This document shows positions 26,851-35,597 of a stretch of 64,000 nt of DNA, one piece after another. The stretch comes from Alphaproteobacteria bacterium (GTDB taxonomy: Bacteria > Pseudomonadota > Alphaproteobacteria > Caulobacterales > Hyphomonadaceae). Position 1 is the first letter of the stretch. Each line of letters begins with the position of its first letter. The notes under the pieces are model-generated. The model saw only the letters and a program-made list of their open reading frames with translations. It was not told the origin of the DNA and did not search any database. Both the position numbers and the translations under genes were made by a program. The stretch covers positions 1-64,000 of the forward strand of contig JAAANZ010000013.1 in NCBI GenBank assembly GCA_009909065.1, read 5' to 3'.

Positions 26851-28095
26851 ATGGACCTTTCGAACGCTCGTAAAATCGTCATCATCGGCGCCGGCCAGGC
26901 CGGGGCCCAAGCGGCGATATCGCTGCGCCAATGGGGTCATGACGGCGCCATCACGATGATCGGCGATGAAACCGCGCTGCCCTATCAGCGGCCGCCTCTT
27001 TCGAAAGCCTTTCTGAAGGGGGATCTTCCCGAGGACCGGCTATATTTCAAGCCGGCCAACTGGTATCAGGACAATGCCATCGAGATGATGATGGGCGGGC
27101 CGGCCACCGCCATCGACCGCAGTGCCCGGCGCGTGCATCTCGCCCATGATGCCCATGTCGATTATGACGCGCTGATCCTGGCGACGGGCTCGCGGCCTCG
27201 AAGCCTGCCCGTTCCCGGCGCCGATCTCGGCAATGTTCATGAACTGCGCACTGTCGCCGATGTCGATCGCCTGCGTCCGCAACTGGTGACCGGGCGGCGC
27301 ATCGTGATTGTCGGCGCCGGCTATATCGGCCTGGAGGCGGCTGCCATTGCCCGTCAGATGGGACTGGATGTCACCGTGCTGGAAATGGCGCCGCGCGTCC
27401 TGGCACGCGTGACCAGCCCGCTGATGTCGCACTTCTACGAGTCCGAGCATCGCGCTCGGGGTGTCGATGTGCGCACCGGCGCCCGGCTCGAAGCGATACT
27501 TAGCGAGGCTGGCAAGGTCAGCCATGTCCGCCTGGCCGGCGGGGAGGAATTGCCGGCCGATCTCGTCCTGGTCGGGATCGGCATTCAGCCGAACCAGGAA
27601 CTGGCCGAGGAAGCCGGCCTGCCCACCCGCGACGGGATCCTGGTCGATCGCGACGCGCGCACCTGCGATCCGCGCATCTTTGCTTGCGGCGACTGTGCGC
27701 GCCGCCCGCTCGTGCATTATGGCCGCGATGGGCGGCTCGAAAGCGTCCACAATGCGATCGAGCAGGGCAAGCTGGCGGCCGCAGCCATTGTCGGGCGCAA
27801 GCGCCCGCCGGAGGAGGCGCCCTGGTTCTGGTCGGACCAGTATGACCTCAAGCTTCAGATTGCGGGCCTGAGCGAAGGCCATGACCAGCTCATCGTGCGC
27901 GGCGACCCTGCCGAACGCAGATTTGCCGCCTTCTATCTGAAGCATCGTCGCATCATAGCGGTTGACGCGGTGAACGCGGCCCCCGAATTCCTGGCGTCGA
28001 AGCGGCTGATTGTCTCGGCTGCACCTGTCGATGCGGAACGCTTGACGGACATGTCGGTGTCCATGAAAGAGATTGCCGCGCAGCCTGCGGCCTGA
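26851..28095 (+). CDS. FAD/NAD(P)-dependent ferredoxin reductase (putidaredoxin-reductase type)
   Basis: A 414-residue flavoprotein oxidoreductase of the rhodocoxin/putidaredoxin-reductase group, moving electrons from NAD(P)H to a 2Fe-2S ferredoxin. Rossmann motifs are [13 protein letters not shown] (FAD, residues ~10-22) and [14 protein letters not shown] (NAD). [12 protein letters not shown] is the FAD-binding segment of this family, and [10 protein letters not shown] contains the conserved GD. I chose the ATG at 26851 because GAGG precedes it; 26839 is also in frame. The ferredoxin gene begins 17 bases downstream, so the two form a redox pair; the usual partner oxygenase (e.g. cytochrome P450) is not in the window. 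Confidence 0.93.
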   Translation: MDLSNARKIVIIGAGQAGAQAAISLRQWGHDGAITMIGDETALPYQRPPLSKAFLKGDLPEDRLYFKPANWYQDNAIEMMMGGPATAIDRSARRVHLAHDAHVDYDALILATGSRPRSLPVPGADLGNVHELRTVADVDRLRPQLVTGRRIVIVGAGYIGLEAAAIARQMGLDVTVLEMAPRVLARVTSPLMSHFYESEHRARGVDVRTGARLEAILSEAGKVSHVRLAGGEELPADLVLVGIGIQPNQELAEEAGLPTRDGILVDRDARTCDPRIFACGDCARRPLVHYGRDGRLESVHNAIEQGKLAAAAIVGRKRPPEEAPWFWSDQYDLKLQIAGLSEGHDQLIVRGDPAERRFAAFYLKHRRIIAVDAVNAAPEFLASKRLIVSAAPVDAERLTDMSVSMKEIAAQPAA

Positions 28096-28112
28096 GGAGG
28101 AAAGACAAAGCC

Positions 28113-28433
28113 ATGGTAAAGATCATCTACAAGGACCACGAAGGCGGCGTGCGCGAGATCGACGCCCAACCCGGCGAAACGGTCATGGAAACGGCGATCA
28201 AGAACTCGGTCCCCGGTATCGATGCCGATTGCGGCGGGGCCTGCGCCTGCGCCACCTGCCATGTCTATGTGGATGAAGCCTTCATGGACAAGGTGGGCAG
28301 CCCGGAAGACATGGAGCAGTCCATGCTGGACTTTGCCGAGAATGTGCAGCCCAATTCGCGCCTGTCATGCCAGATCACGGTCTCGGACACGCTGGAAGGG
28401 CTGACGGTGACGACCCCTGAAAGCCAGCACTAG
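28113..28433 (+). CDS. 2Fe-2S ferredoxin, adrenodoxin/putidaredoxin type
   Basis: A 106-residue vertebrate-type ferredoxin. The cluster ligands are Cys40, Cys46, Cys49 and Cys86, i.e. C-x5-C-x2-C-x36-C, as in putidaredoxin; Cys44 is an extra cysteine inside the loop. The acidic helix around [14 protein letters not shown] matches the partner-binding region. It is the likely electron acceptor of the reductase encoded 17 bases upstream. Possible end users include a P450, or iron-sulfur cluster/heme A biosynthesis; the gene is not next to isc genes, which argues for a P450-type partner. Confidence 0.93.
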   Translation: MVKIIYKDHEGGVREIDAQPGETVMETAIKNSVPGIDADCGGACACATCHVYVDEAFMDKVGSPEDMEQSMLDFAENVQPNSRLSCQITVSDTLEGLTVTTPESQH

Positions 28434-28441
28434 GCGCCCGT

Positions 28442-29224
28442 TTGCCGAGCTATACCGAACTTCTCGCGGCGATGGCGCGCCTGCCCAAGGGGCGGATCGA
28501 AGCGCACATACCCGATGACTGGATGCAGGGTCGCACGACCTATGGAGGGCTTACAGCCGCCCTGTGCCTGGAGTCGGCGCGCAGTCTGACCGACATGCCG
28601 GTCCGCTCGGCGCAGGTCGCCTTTGTCGGGCCGGTTGCCGGCGATGTGGTCATCTCCCCGGCGGTGCTGCGCGAGGGGCGCAACACGTTGTTCGCGAGCG
28701 TCGATATGGTCTCCGAAAGGGGTGTTGTTGCGCGTTGCCTGTTCGCCTTCGGGCGGAGACGTGAGAGCGCGCTCGGTTTTTCCGGGCTCGAAGCACCGCA
28801 GGTGGATGAGCCCGAAGCGGTGCCCTCCTTTTTCGGGCCGCAGCGTCCGAAATTCGCCGAGCATTTCAATGTGCGCCTTGCTCGCGGCGCACCGCCCATG
28901 TCCGGCGCAAGTGAGGGCGACATCGTGCTGTGGCTGCGCCACAAGGACGAGGCGGCGCTCTATGACGCCACGACTTTGTTGTCCATTGCTGACGCGCCGC
29001 CGCCGGCGGCCATGTCCATGATGACGGAGCCCGGACCGATCAGTTCGATGACATGGATGGCGGAATTCCTGAGCGATCATATCGAAACCACCGGCGGCTG
29101 GTTCCTCGCCCATCATGTCGCGCAGACCGCGCGCGATGGCTATTCCAGCCAGTCCATGCGCCTGTGGAACCATGCCGGCGAACCCCTCATGGTCGGGCGC
29201 CAGACCATTGCCGTTTTCGTGTGA
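28442..29224 (+). CDS. Acyl-CoA thioesterase-like protein (double hot-dog)
   Basis: A 260-residue protein with two hot-dog-like halves. DDWMQGRTTYGGLTAALCLESAR is the first-half signature, and SSMTWMAEFLSDH plus GGWFLAHHVAQTARDGYSSQ the second; this is the TesB/4HBT-3 type that hydrolyses acyl-CoA. The first start is TTG at 28442; an ATG at 28472 would shorten it by 10 residues, and no Shine-Dalgarno is strong. It follows the ferredoxin by eight bases, so it may be co-transcribed. Substrate unknown. Confidence 0.85.
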   Translation: MPSYTELLAAMARLPKGRIEAHIPDDWMQGRTTYGGLTAALCLESARSLTDMPVRSAQVAFVGPVAGDVVISPAVLREGRNTLFASVDMVSERGVVARCLFAFGRRRESALGFSGLEAPQVDEPEAVPSFFGPQRPKFAEHFNVRLARGAPPMSGASEGDIVLWLRHKDEAALYDATTLLSIADAPPPAAMSMMTEPGPISSMTWMAEFLSDHIETTGGWFLAHHVAQTARDGYSSQSMRLWNHAGEPLMVGRQTIAVFV

Positions 29225-29398
29225 GGCGCCGCCCGGATTCGCCGCGCTCGCGAAATTCGCGGCACGCGCATCTCGCGTCTCGAGAGCGCTTCCTCGGGCG
29301 GGTTGCAGCGGCGCAAAGGCGCTCCCCCTTGAGGCGAATTGCATACCGGCAACACCGATTCGACGATCGGGCGATTGACGCCGCCATCGGGGCAGTCA

Positions 29399-30061
29399 AT
29401 GTTCGCGGCCATGGAACCGCATATAAAGGCCGTGATCTGGGATTTCGGGGGTGTTGTCTCGACCTCGCCCTTCGAGGCGTTCAATGCCTATGAGGCCGAG
29501 CGAGGGCTGCCCAGGGATTTCATCCGCTCGGTGAATGCGCGCAACCCCGACGAGAATGCCTGGGCCCGGCTCGAGCGCTCGCAGGTCGGTGCCGAGGGTT
29601 TCGATGAACTGTTCCGCAGCGAAAGCGCTGCCCTGGGCCATGAAGTGCCGGGCCGGGACATACTCGCCCTGCTGGCCGGGCGCCTTCGCCCGCGGGTCGT
29701 CGAGGCGCTCAAGGCCTGCAAGGTACATGCGAAAGCCGGCTGCATCACCAATAATGCCCCGATCGGCAAGGGCGCCTCGATGACGGAAGATGCCGGACGC
29801 GCCAGCGAGGTGGAGAGCGTGTTCGCGCTGTTCGATCATGTGATCGAAAGCTCGAAACTCGGCATCCGCAAGCCCGATCCGCGGATTTATGCGCTGATGT
29901 GCGAAGCGCTTGAGGTCGAGCCGCAAGACTGCGTTTATCTGGATGATCTCGGCATCAATCTGAAACCCGCCCGCGCCATGGGCATGACAACGATCAAGGT
30001 GCTTTCGGAAGACCAGCTTCTGGCCGATCTTTCGCAGGCCACGGGTCTTGAATTCAGCTGA
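29399..30061 (+). CDS. HAD-superfamily hydrolase (HAD-IA, epoxide-hydrolase-N/ACAD10-like)
   Basis: A 220-residue haloacid-dehalogenase-like phosphatase. Motif I is IWDFGGVVS, with the nucleophilic Asp but Gly where most phosphatases have the second Asp; this DFGGV form is common in the family branch related to the N-domain of soluble epoxide hydrolase and ACAD10. Motif II is GCITNNAP, motif III KLGIRKPDPRIY and motif IV VYLDDLGINLKPA. The start is uncertain: ATG at 29399 follows GGGGCAG; 29411 gives a shorter protein. The substrate is unknown. Confidence 0.85.
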   Translation: MFAAMEPHIKAVIWDFGGVVSTSPFEAFNAYEAERGLPRDFIRSVNARNPDENAWARLERSQVGAEGFDELFRSESAALGHEVPGRDILALLAGRLRPRVVEALKACKVHAKAGCITNNAPIGKGASMTEDAGRASEVESVFALFDHVIESSKLGIRKPDPRIYALMCEALEVEPQDCVYLDDLGINLKPARAMGMTTIKVLSEDQLLADLSQATGLEFS

Positions 30062-30087
30062 GCGCGCTTCGGGGGCAGAACACGATC

Positions 30088-30672
30088 ATGATGCGCTGGC
30101 TCGCCCTTCCCGTCTGGCTGACACTGTCTGCCTGCACGCCGGGTGATGAGGCCCCCGCGCGCGTGGCCCCTGATGAGAGCCTCCTGGAAGCGCCGTCCCC
30201 GCCCGCGCCGCCGGCGCTTCCCGAGCCGGTGATCGAGACGCGCGAAGCCATCCTCGATGCCGCCCGCGCCGGCTCCCTCCGGCGGCTGTCACGCCTTGCC
30301 GACTCGCAGCCCGCCTTCCTGTCGAATTTCGGCGATGTGCCGCATTACCGCCACTGGGACCTGATGCGGCGCACCGGCTTCGACCCGAATCTCACCCTTG
30401 TCGAGCTTTTCGAAAAGCCTCATGCCGCCAAGCAAGTCGGCGACAAGACCTGGTATATCTGGCCGGACCTGGCGGCCCGTTCCAATGCGGAACTCCAGCC
30501 CGAGCAGCTGAGTTTCAGGGATGAGGCAAGGCTGGAAAAACTCGTCGGCGAGGCCGGGATCGAGGCCATCCGTGCGGGCAGCCCCTATCCGGGTGTGCGT
30601 ACGGCCATTTCCGAGACCGGCAACTGGCACTATTTCCTGCATGAGCCTGCCAAAGAAGGAGACACGCCATGA
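30088..30672 (+). CDS. Hypothetical lipoprotein
   Basis: A 194-residue predicted lipoprotein with a short signal MMRWLALPVWLTLSAC (lipobox LSAC), then a Pro-rich linker (APSPPAPPALPEP) and a globular domain with ETREAILDAARAGSLRRLSRLA and GDKTWYIWPDLAARS. The linker suggests the domain projects from the membrane; the final residues (GNWHYFLHEP) suggest a compact beta fold. I do not recognise a family. Its stop overlaps the pterin dehydratase start by four bases, so the two are translationally coupled. Confidence 0.75.
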   Translation: MMRWLALPVWLTLSACTPGDEAPARVAPDESLLEAPSPPAPPALPEPVIETREAILDAARAGSLRRLSRLADSQPAFLSNFGDVPHYRHWDLMRRTGFDPNLTLVELFEKPHAAKQVGDKTWYIWPDLAARSNAELQPEQLSFRDEARLEKLVGEAGIEAIRAGSPYPGVRTAISETGNWHYFLHEPAKEGDTP

Positions 30673-30965
30673 GCGAGAAGATCGGAGCCGAAGCCTTTGT
30701 CACGCGCCTGCAGGGCTGGTCGAAGACCGCAGACGGACGCGACGCGGTCGAGCGCAGCTACAAGTTCGGCGATTTCAAGACCGCCTGGGGCTTCATGTCG
30801 GCGGCCGCGCTGAAGGCCGAACAGCTTGATCACCATCCTGAATGGTCGAATGTCTACAATACGGTGCATGTCATGCTGACGACGCATGATGCCGGCGGCG
30901 TGACGGAAAAGGATGTCCAGCTCGCCGAATACATGGACGGAATCGCGGTGCGCCTCGGCGGCTGA
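30669..30965 (+). CDS. phhB: 4a-hydroxytetrahydrobiopterin dehydratase (PCD/DCoH)
   Basis: A 98-residue cytosolic enzyme that recycles the pterin cofactor of phenylalanine hydroxylase. The active-site motif is LDHHPEWSNVYNTV, containing the paired His residues and Trp of the (E/D)HHPEW signature; the first half GWSKTADGRDAVERSYKF and the end VQLAEYMDGIA match the family. It lies in the same window as hppD and a fumarylacetoacetase-type gene, consistent with Phe/Tyr degradation, though phenylalanine hydroxylase itself is not seen here. It overlaps the upstream lipoprotein gene (ATGA). Confidence 0.93.
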   Translation: MSEKIGAEAFVTRLQGWSKTADGRDAVERSYKFGDFKTAWGFMSAAALKAEQLDHHPEWSNVYNTVHVMLTTHDAGGVTEKDVQLAEYMDGIAVRLGG

Positions 30966-31083
30966 GCCGGGGTGGACTCTGCGTATAGAGTCCCCATTTC
31001 CTCGCGGGCGCGCGGCTGCTAAGGGCCGGGTGCAGACCGCCTCTTCCGGGCGGACGGATTGACCGAAAGGGAGCTGACCGCCC

Positions 31084-31389
31084 GTGTACGACCTTCTCGT
31101 CGCGCTCTATACCTATTTCCTGAGCCCGCTGATCACGCTGATCTTTTTCATTCTGCTGGCCTATGTGATCTTTGGCTGGCTGGTGGTTGGCGGCGTGGTC
31201 TCCATGCACAATCCCACGGCGCGCCAGATCTACCAGATGCTGGCCAGCGTGATCGAACCGATGGCCCGCCCGATCCGGCGCGTGGTGCCCCCGCTCGGCC
31301 AGCTGGACCTGTCGATCTTCGTCCTGGCACTCGGCCTGCTCTTCATACAGGACTGGCTGCTGCCCACGCTAATCAGCGCTTTCCGATAG
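31084..31389 (+). CDS. YggT-family integral membrane protein
   Basis: A 101-residue protein with two hydrophobic regions: LITLIFFILLAYVIFGWLVV and LSIFVLALGLLFIQDWLLP. Between them is the YggT signature NPTARQIYQMLASVIEPMARPIRRVVPPLG (shortened: PTARQIYQMLASVIEP then MARPIRRVVPP). The family is widespread and often adjoins proline-biosynthesis or cell-division genes; here it stands alone. The start is GTG at 31084 with GGGAG ten bases upstream. It converges on the M3 peptidase gene. Confidence 0.9.
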   Translation: MYDLLVALYTYFLSPLITLIFFILLAYVIFGWLVVGGVVSMHNPTARQIYQMLASVIEPMARPIRRVVPPLGQLDLSIFVLALGLLFIQDWLLPTLISAFR

Positions 31390-31440
31390 GCCCGGGCGGG
31401 CGGTGGCGCTGACGCGGGCGCCCTGGAGCGGGGCTGACCG

Positions 31441-31472
31441 GGGGCTGTCAGGCTTGTAGCGCCGACAGCCCC
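31441..31472. terminator. GC-rich hairpin between convergent genes
   Basis: GGGGCTGTC (31441-31449) is the reverse complement of GACAGCCCC (31464-31472), a 9-bp stem with additional pairing inside the 14-base loop. It lies between the convergent YggT and M3-peptidase genes, 52 and 15 bases from their stops. No T-run follows on either strand, so termination would not be of the classical intrinsic form. Confidence 0.4.
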
Positions 31473-31486
31473 GCAGAAGGCCGCGC

Positions 31487-33727
31487 TCAGCCCTCGCTTT
31501 CCGGCGATTTGAAACCGCGGATTTCCAGCAGCGGATCGATGCTGGGATCGGAGCCGCGGAACTTGCGGTAAAGCTCGTCGGCCGGCTTCAGCCCGCCGCT
31601 CTCATAGACCCATTTCTTCAGCTTTGCCGCAAGCTGCGGATCGAAAATGTCACCGGCTTCCTTGAAGGCGTAGAAGCCGTCGGCATCGAGGATTTCCGAC
31701 CAGAGATAGGCATAATAGCCGGCCGAGTAGCCGCCCGCGAAGATATGGGCGAAATAGTTCGAGCGATAGCGCGGCTCGATCTCGTCGATCAGGCCATAGC
31801 CTTCCAGTACCTCGGTCTCGAAGGCGCGCGCATCCTCGATCGCCATGGCCTCTTCATGAGAGAGCGAATGCCAGGCAAGATCGAGCAGGGAGGCGGCCAC
31901 ATATTCGGTTGTCTTGAAACCCTGGTTGAAATTGCGCGCCTCGTTCATCTTGTCGATCAGCTCGGTCGGGATCGGCTCGCCGGTCTCATAGTGATTGGCA
32001 TACATGCTCAGCATTTCCGGCTGGCCGGCCCAGTGTTCCAGGATCTGCGCGGGGAACTCGGTATAGTCACGCGGCCCGTCGACGCCTGAGAATTCCTCGT
32101 ATTTCACCTGTGTCAGCAGGCCGTGCAGGCCATGGCCGAATTCGTGGAACAGTGTCTCGACCTCGTCGAACCGCATCAGGGTGGGCTCGCCGGCTGGCGG
32201 CTTGATGAGATTCATATTGTTTGTGATCAGCGGACGCACCGTGTCGCCGCCGATTTCGGAAGCCCCGCGATAGGCGCTCATCCAGGCGCCGCCGCGCTTG
32301 GAATCGCGCGCATACATATCGACCATGAACAGGCCGAGATGCTCGCCGGTTTCCATATCGGTGAGGTCGAACACCTCGACCACGTCATTCCAGACCGGGG
32401 TTTCCACCTGTTCGAAATCCACCTTGAACAGGCGCCGGGCCATTTCAAAACTGCCCTCGCGCACGGCCTCCAGCTTGAAATACGGCTTGAGCGCATTGTC
32501 ATCGAAGGCATAGCGCGCCTGGCGCACCTTTTCGGCATAGTGCCACCAGTCATGCCCGGCAAAGGTGAAGTCCTCGCCGATCCTCTCCTGCATGGCCGCG
32601 CGTTCTTCCTTGGCCTGGGCGAGGCCCGGGCGCCAGACCTTGAGGAGGAATTCCTCCGCCTCCTGCGGTGTCTTCGCCATGCGCGTTTCGAGTGTGTAAT
32701 GGGCGTGGCTGTCATAACCCATCAGTTCGGCGCGTTTCGCGCGCAGCTGCGCGATCTCGATCAGAACCGGGCCATTGTCGAACTCGCCCTCGCTGGCGCG
32801 GCGGCGATAGCCATTGAACACCTTCTCGCGCAGTTCGCGGTTTTCCGACTGGGTCATGAAGGTCTCGTAGACAGACCTGTCGAGCGTCACGACCCATTTG
32901 TCCTCGCCATCAACCTTGATGCCCGACCGGAAATCAGGTGAAAGGCCAGCGAGCTGATCCTCCTCTGTAAGCTCCAGCTTGAACGCCTTTGTGGATTTCA
33001 ACAGGTTCTGGCCGAATGTCGTTGTCAGTGACGACAGCTTCTCATTGATCCCGGCGACCTCGGCCTTGGCATCTGGCGGCAGGTCGGCGCCGGCGCGCAC
33101 GAAATCGCGATGGGTCAGTTCCAGCAGCCGCGCATCCTGCTCGTCGAGGTCGAGATCGGCACGCGCCTCCCAGACCGCCCGGACCCGGTCCCAGAGCGCA
33201 TCATTGAGCATGATCGCATCATATTCGCGCGTCAGCATCGGATAGATCTCGCCCTCAAGCGCGCGGATCGTGTCATTGCTCTCGGTGTTGGCGATATTGC
33301 CGAAGACGGCAGTGACCCGGCTCAGGGTCGCGCCGGCCTGTTCCAGCGCCAGGATCGTGTTGTCGAAAGTCGGCGCGTCGGGGCTCTCGACGATGTCGGC
33401 GATTTCAGCGCGCAGGTCCAGCACGCCCTTCTTGACGGCTGGCATATAGTCCTCCTCGGAAATTTCCGAAAAAGGCGGGACGCCATAGGGCGTGTCCCAG
33501 TCGGCCAGGAGCGGATTGCCGGCGATGTCTTCATCCGACACCTCGATCTTAGGCAGGGCGTTATCGGCGCTGGCCGTCGCTGCGGCGGCCACCGTGTCAG
33601 CCGCGGTATCCTTTTCGGCACTCACGCCGGCCGGATCGCTGGCGCCGCGCTCATTCGCATCGCCACAGGCAGCAAGGGCAAGAAAAAGTGCAGATGCACT
33701 CGCAGAAAGCAGGAATTGGCGTTTCAT
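31487..33727 (-). CDS. M3-family metallopeptidase, predicted lipoprotein (peptidyl-dipeptidase Dcp-like)
   Basis: A 746-residue zinc peptidase of the oligopeptidase A/Dcp family, which cleaves peptides and releases dipeptides. The signal is MKRQFLLSASASALFLALAAC with lipobox LAAC (Cys21), then a ~45-residue Ala/Asp/Thr-rich linker, so it is predicted to sit on the periplasmic side of a membrane rather than in the cytosol as E. coli Dcp is. The zinc site is FHEFGHGLHG in VETLFHEFGHGLH, and FDPQ and the C-terminal GGYSAGYYAYLWSEI match the family's substrate-binding segment. The ATG at 33727 follows GAGGAG; the frame is open up to 33832. A cystatin-like lipoprotein gene lies upstream. Confidence 0.93.
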   Translation of the reverse strand: MKRQFLLSASASALFLALAACGDANERGASDPAGVSAEKDTAADTVAAAATASADNALPKIEVSDEDIAGNPLLADWDTPYGVPPFSEISEEDYMPAVKKGVLDLRAEIADIVESPDAPTFDNTILALEQAGATLSRVTAVFGNIANTESNDTIRALEGEIYPMLTREYDAIMLNDALWDRVRAVWEARADLDLDEQDARLLELTHRDFVRAGADLPPDAKAEVAGINEKLSSLTTTFGQNLLKSTKAFKLELTEEDQLAGLSPDFRSGIKVDGEDKWVVTLDRSVYETFMTQSENRELREKVFNGYRRRASEGEFDNGPVLIEIAQLRAKRAELMGYDSHAHYTLETRMAKTPQEAEEFLLKVWRPGLAQAKEERAAMQERIGEDFTFAGHDWWHYAEKVRQARYAFDDNALKPYFKLEAVREGSFEMARRLFKVDFEQVETPVWNDVVEVFDLTDMETGEHLGLFMVDMYARDSKRGGAWMSAYRGASEIGGDTVRPLITNNMNLIKPPAGEPTLMRFDEVETLFHEFGHGLHGLLTQVKYEEFSGVDGPRDYTEFPAQILEHWAGQPEMLSMYANHYETGEPIPTELIDKMNEARNFNQGFKTTEYVAASLLDLAWHSLSHEEAMAIEDARAFETEVLEGYGLIDEIEPRYRSNYFAHIFAGGYSAGYYAYLWSEILDADGFYAFKEAGDIFDPQLAAKLKKWVYESGGLKPADELYRKFRGSDPSIDPLLEIRGFKSPESEG

Positions 33728-33788
33728 CCGGGGCTCCTCGGTCTCATTTACCCCTTGATAAACGCGGTTTGCGCCCGCGGGCCAGTGT

Positions 33789-34202
33789 TTACTGAAGTTT
33801 ATCGAGCTGGGTGAGCTCGTAATTGTCCTCAAGGTCGCGATAAATCACGGCCTCATAGATGGCGCGCGCCTGCGGCGATCCGCTCATTTCAATGCGATAG
33901 CGGTAATTCAGGCCGGCCACGAGCTGGGTTTCCAGGGAGACCGTCTCGACCTGCGCGCGTCCCGGGTAGCGCTCATGAATCGCGTCGGTGGCGACCTGCA
34001 GGGCCTTCTTCGCCCCTTCAGCTTCCATATCCCCGGGGGCATAGCCACCGGCCACCGGCTCCGCCTCGTCTTCCGGGACCGTTTCAAAGGGCTCGGACGT
34101 TTCCGCGCCCGCAATGCCGGCCTGCTTGTCGTCGAGAAAGGCGGCGCAAGCGGCCAGTCCGAAGGCGGCGGTGGCGGCAAATGTGGCGGCGTAGGATGCC
34201 AT
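33789..34202 (-). CDS. Cystatin-like lipoprotein
   Basis: A 137-residue predicted lipoprotein: MASYAATFAATAAFGLAAC with lipobox LAAC (Cys19), then an acidic linker. The C-terminal ~85 residues show AKKALQVATDAIHERYP (helix), then SLETQLVAGLNYRYRIEM, whose QLVAG is the Q-x-V-x-G motif of cystatins, the cysteine-peptidase inhibitors, and AIYEAVIYRDLEDNYELTQL as the last strands. The inhibitor activity is an inference from the fold and motif; bacterial cystatin-like proteins are often uncharacterised. The ATG at 34202 is supported by the lipobox; the open frame extends upstream. It is 61 bases upstream of the M3 peptidase on the same strand and could be in its operon. Confidence 0.8.
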   Translation of the reverse strand: MASYAATFAATAAFGLAACAAFLDDKQAGIAGAETSEPFETVPEDEAEPVAGGYAPGDMEAEGAKKALQVATDAIHERYPGRAQVETVSLETQLVAGLNYRYRIEMSGSPQARAIYEAVIYRDLEDNYELTQLDKLQ

Positions 34203-34435
34203 GTAATCTACTCCAACTGGCCACCCCACCCACGCAGAGACCTTATTGCCCGGGCCGCGACTTGCAAGCCCTCCTGCGCGCTCATGCCTGAGCACGCTAA
34301 CCGGCCGGGCGGGCGGCCATGGCCTCACGCCTCGGCGGCAGAAGGGGCCGCCGCGTCAATTCGAGCCAGGCGATGACATGTCGAACAGGCGCGTTATGGT
34401 GAGCCGAACAGACCAGGCTTCGGGAGGCAGGCGCC

Positions 34436-35461
34436 ATGAGCGAGACAATGAAACAGGTGGTCCTGGCGCGTTATTGCGAGGGCACGCCCGTGCCGGAGGA
34501 TTTCCGGGTCGAGGAAAAGCCGCTGCCCGAACCGCGAGAGGGCCAGTTCCGCGTCGCCCATGCGTTCAATTCGGTTGATCCGGGCACACGCTCGCGCCTG
34601 TCGGGCGGGGACAGCTATGCTGCGGCCCTGCCACTTGGCAAAGCGATTGACGGGTTTTCGGTCGGGACGGTCGATGCGAGCGCAAATGAGGCCTTTCCCG
34701 TGGGCACGAAAGTTTTCTGCGCCGGTGGCTGGAAGACCCATTCGATCCAGACCGGCAAGGGCTTTATCGGCAAACTGCCCGATGTACCGGGCATTCCGCT
34801 CTCACTCTGGATCGGGGTTCTGGGCGTGCCGGGGCTGACGGCCTGGTTCGGTCTGAAACGCGTCGGCGAGTTTCGCAAGGAGATGAATGTGCTGGTGACC
34901 TCCGCGGCCGGCCCGGTCGGCGCGACAGCCGGGCAGCTCGCGAAGGCCTGGGGCGCGGCGCGGGTCGTCGGCGTCGCCGGTTCGGACGCGAAATGCGACT
35001 GGCTGAAGGACACGGCCGGCTTCGACGCGGCGATCAATTACAAGACCGCGCCCGATCTCGCCGCGGCCCTCGCCGAAGCGATGCCGGGCGGCGTCGATCT
35101 CCTGTTCGACAATGTCGGCAATGCCATGGTCAACCGCGTCCTGCCCATGATGAACATGGGCGGGCGGATCGTCGTGTCGGGCCAGGTGGCGGACTATAAT
35201 CTCGCCCCCGAGGACACGCCGGGCATCCGCAACACCAAACCCTTCATCACCCATCGCGTGCGCATGGAAGGCCTTGTCGTGTTCGATGACGCCCGCGAGT
35301 TTCCAGAGGCGCTCGACGGAATGGCGCGCATGATTGCCGACGGGCAGCTGAAATACGCCGAGGAACGGTTCGAGGGGCTCGAGGCCATGCCCGAAGCGTT
35401 TTGCGGGCTGTTCCACGGCGAGAATTTCGGGCGCCGGGTCGTGAAGGTGGGGGCGGAATGA
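34436..35461 (+). CDS. NADP-dependent MDR-family oxidoreductase (zinc-independent, CurA/LTB4DH-like)
   Basis: A 341-residue medium-chain dehydrogenase/reductase of the alkenal/one reductase group. The nucleotide-binding motif is SAAGPVGATAGQLAK, preceded by GVPGLTAWFGLKRVG as in CurA and leukotriene B4 12-hydroxydehydrogenase relatives; LFDNVGNAMVNRVLPMMN and GGRIVVSGQVADYN complete it. No catalytic zinc Cys/His set is visible. It would reduce enone-type bonds with NADPH. GGAGGC precedes the ATG at 34436. It is followed by the enoyl-CoA hydratase gene after 136 bases, and may belong to the same fatty-acid-related cluster. Confidence 0.9.
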   Translation: MSETMKQVVLARYCEGTPVPEDFRVEEKPLPEPREGQFRVAHAFNSVDPGTRSRLSGGDSYAAALPLGKAIDGFSVGTVDASANEAFPVGTKVFCAGGWKTHSIQTGKGFIGKLPDVPGIPLSLWIGVLGVPGLTAWFGLKRVGEFRKEMNVLVTSAAGPVGATAGQLAKAWGAARVVGVAGSDAKCDWLKDTAGFDAAINYKTAPDLAAALAEAMPGGVDLLFDNVGNAMVNRVLPMMNMGGRIVVSGQVADYNLAPEDTPGIRNTKPFITHRVRMEGLVVFDDAREFPEALDGMARMIADGQLKYAEERFEGLEAMPEAFCGLFHGENFGRRVVKVGAE

Positions 35462-35597
35462 GGGCGGGCCGGGTTCGGCGATCGGATCCCTCACGGGCCA
35501 GGAGCCGCGCTCGCCGCGGCGGGGTCTGACGCGCCGGCATCTCTGGCCAAACGGGGCCGGCCGGTCCAGACTGTCGGGCAAAGGGAGGAGACACGCC

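Noticed and set aside
31441-31472. A classical Rho-independent terminator
   Set aside because: The stem is strong but no T-run follows in either direction, so it is listed only as a weak terminator-like hairpin.
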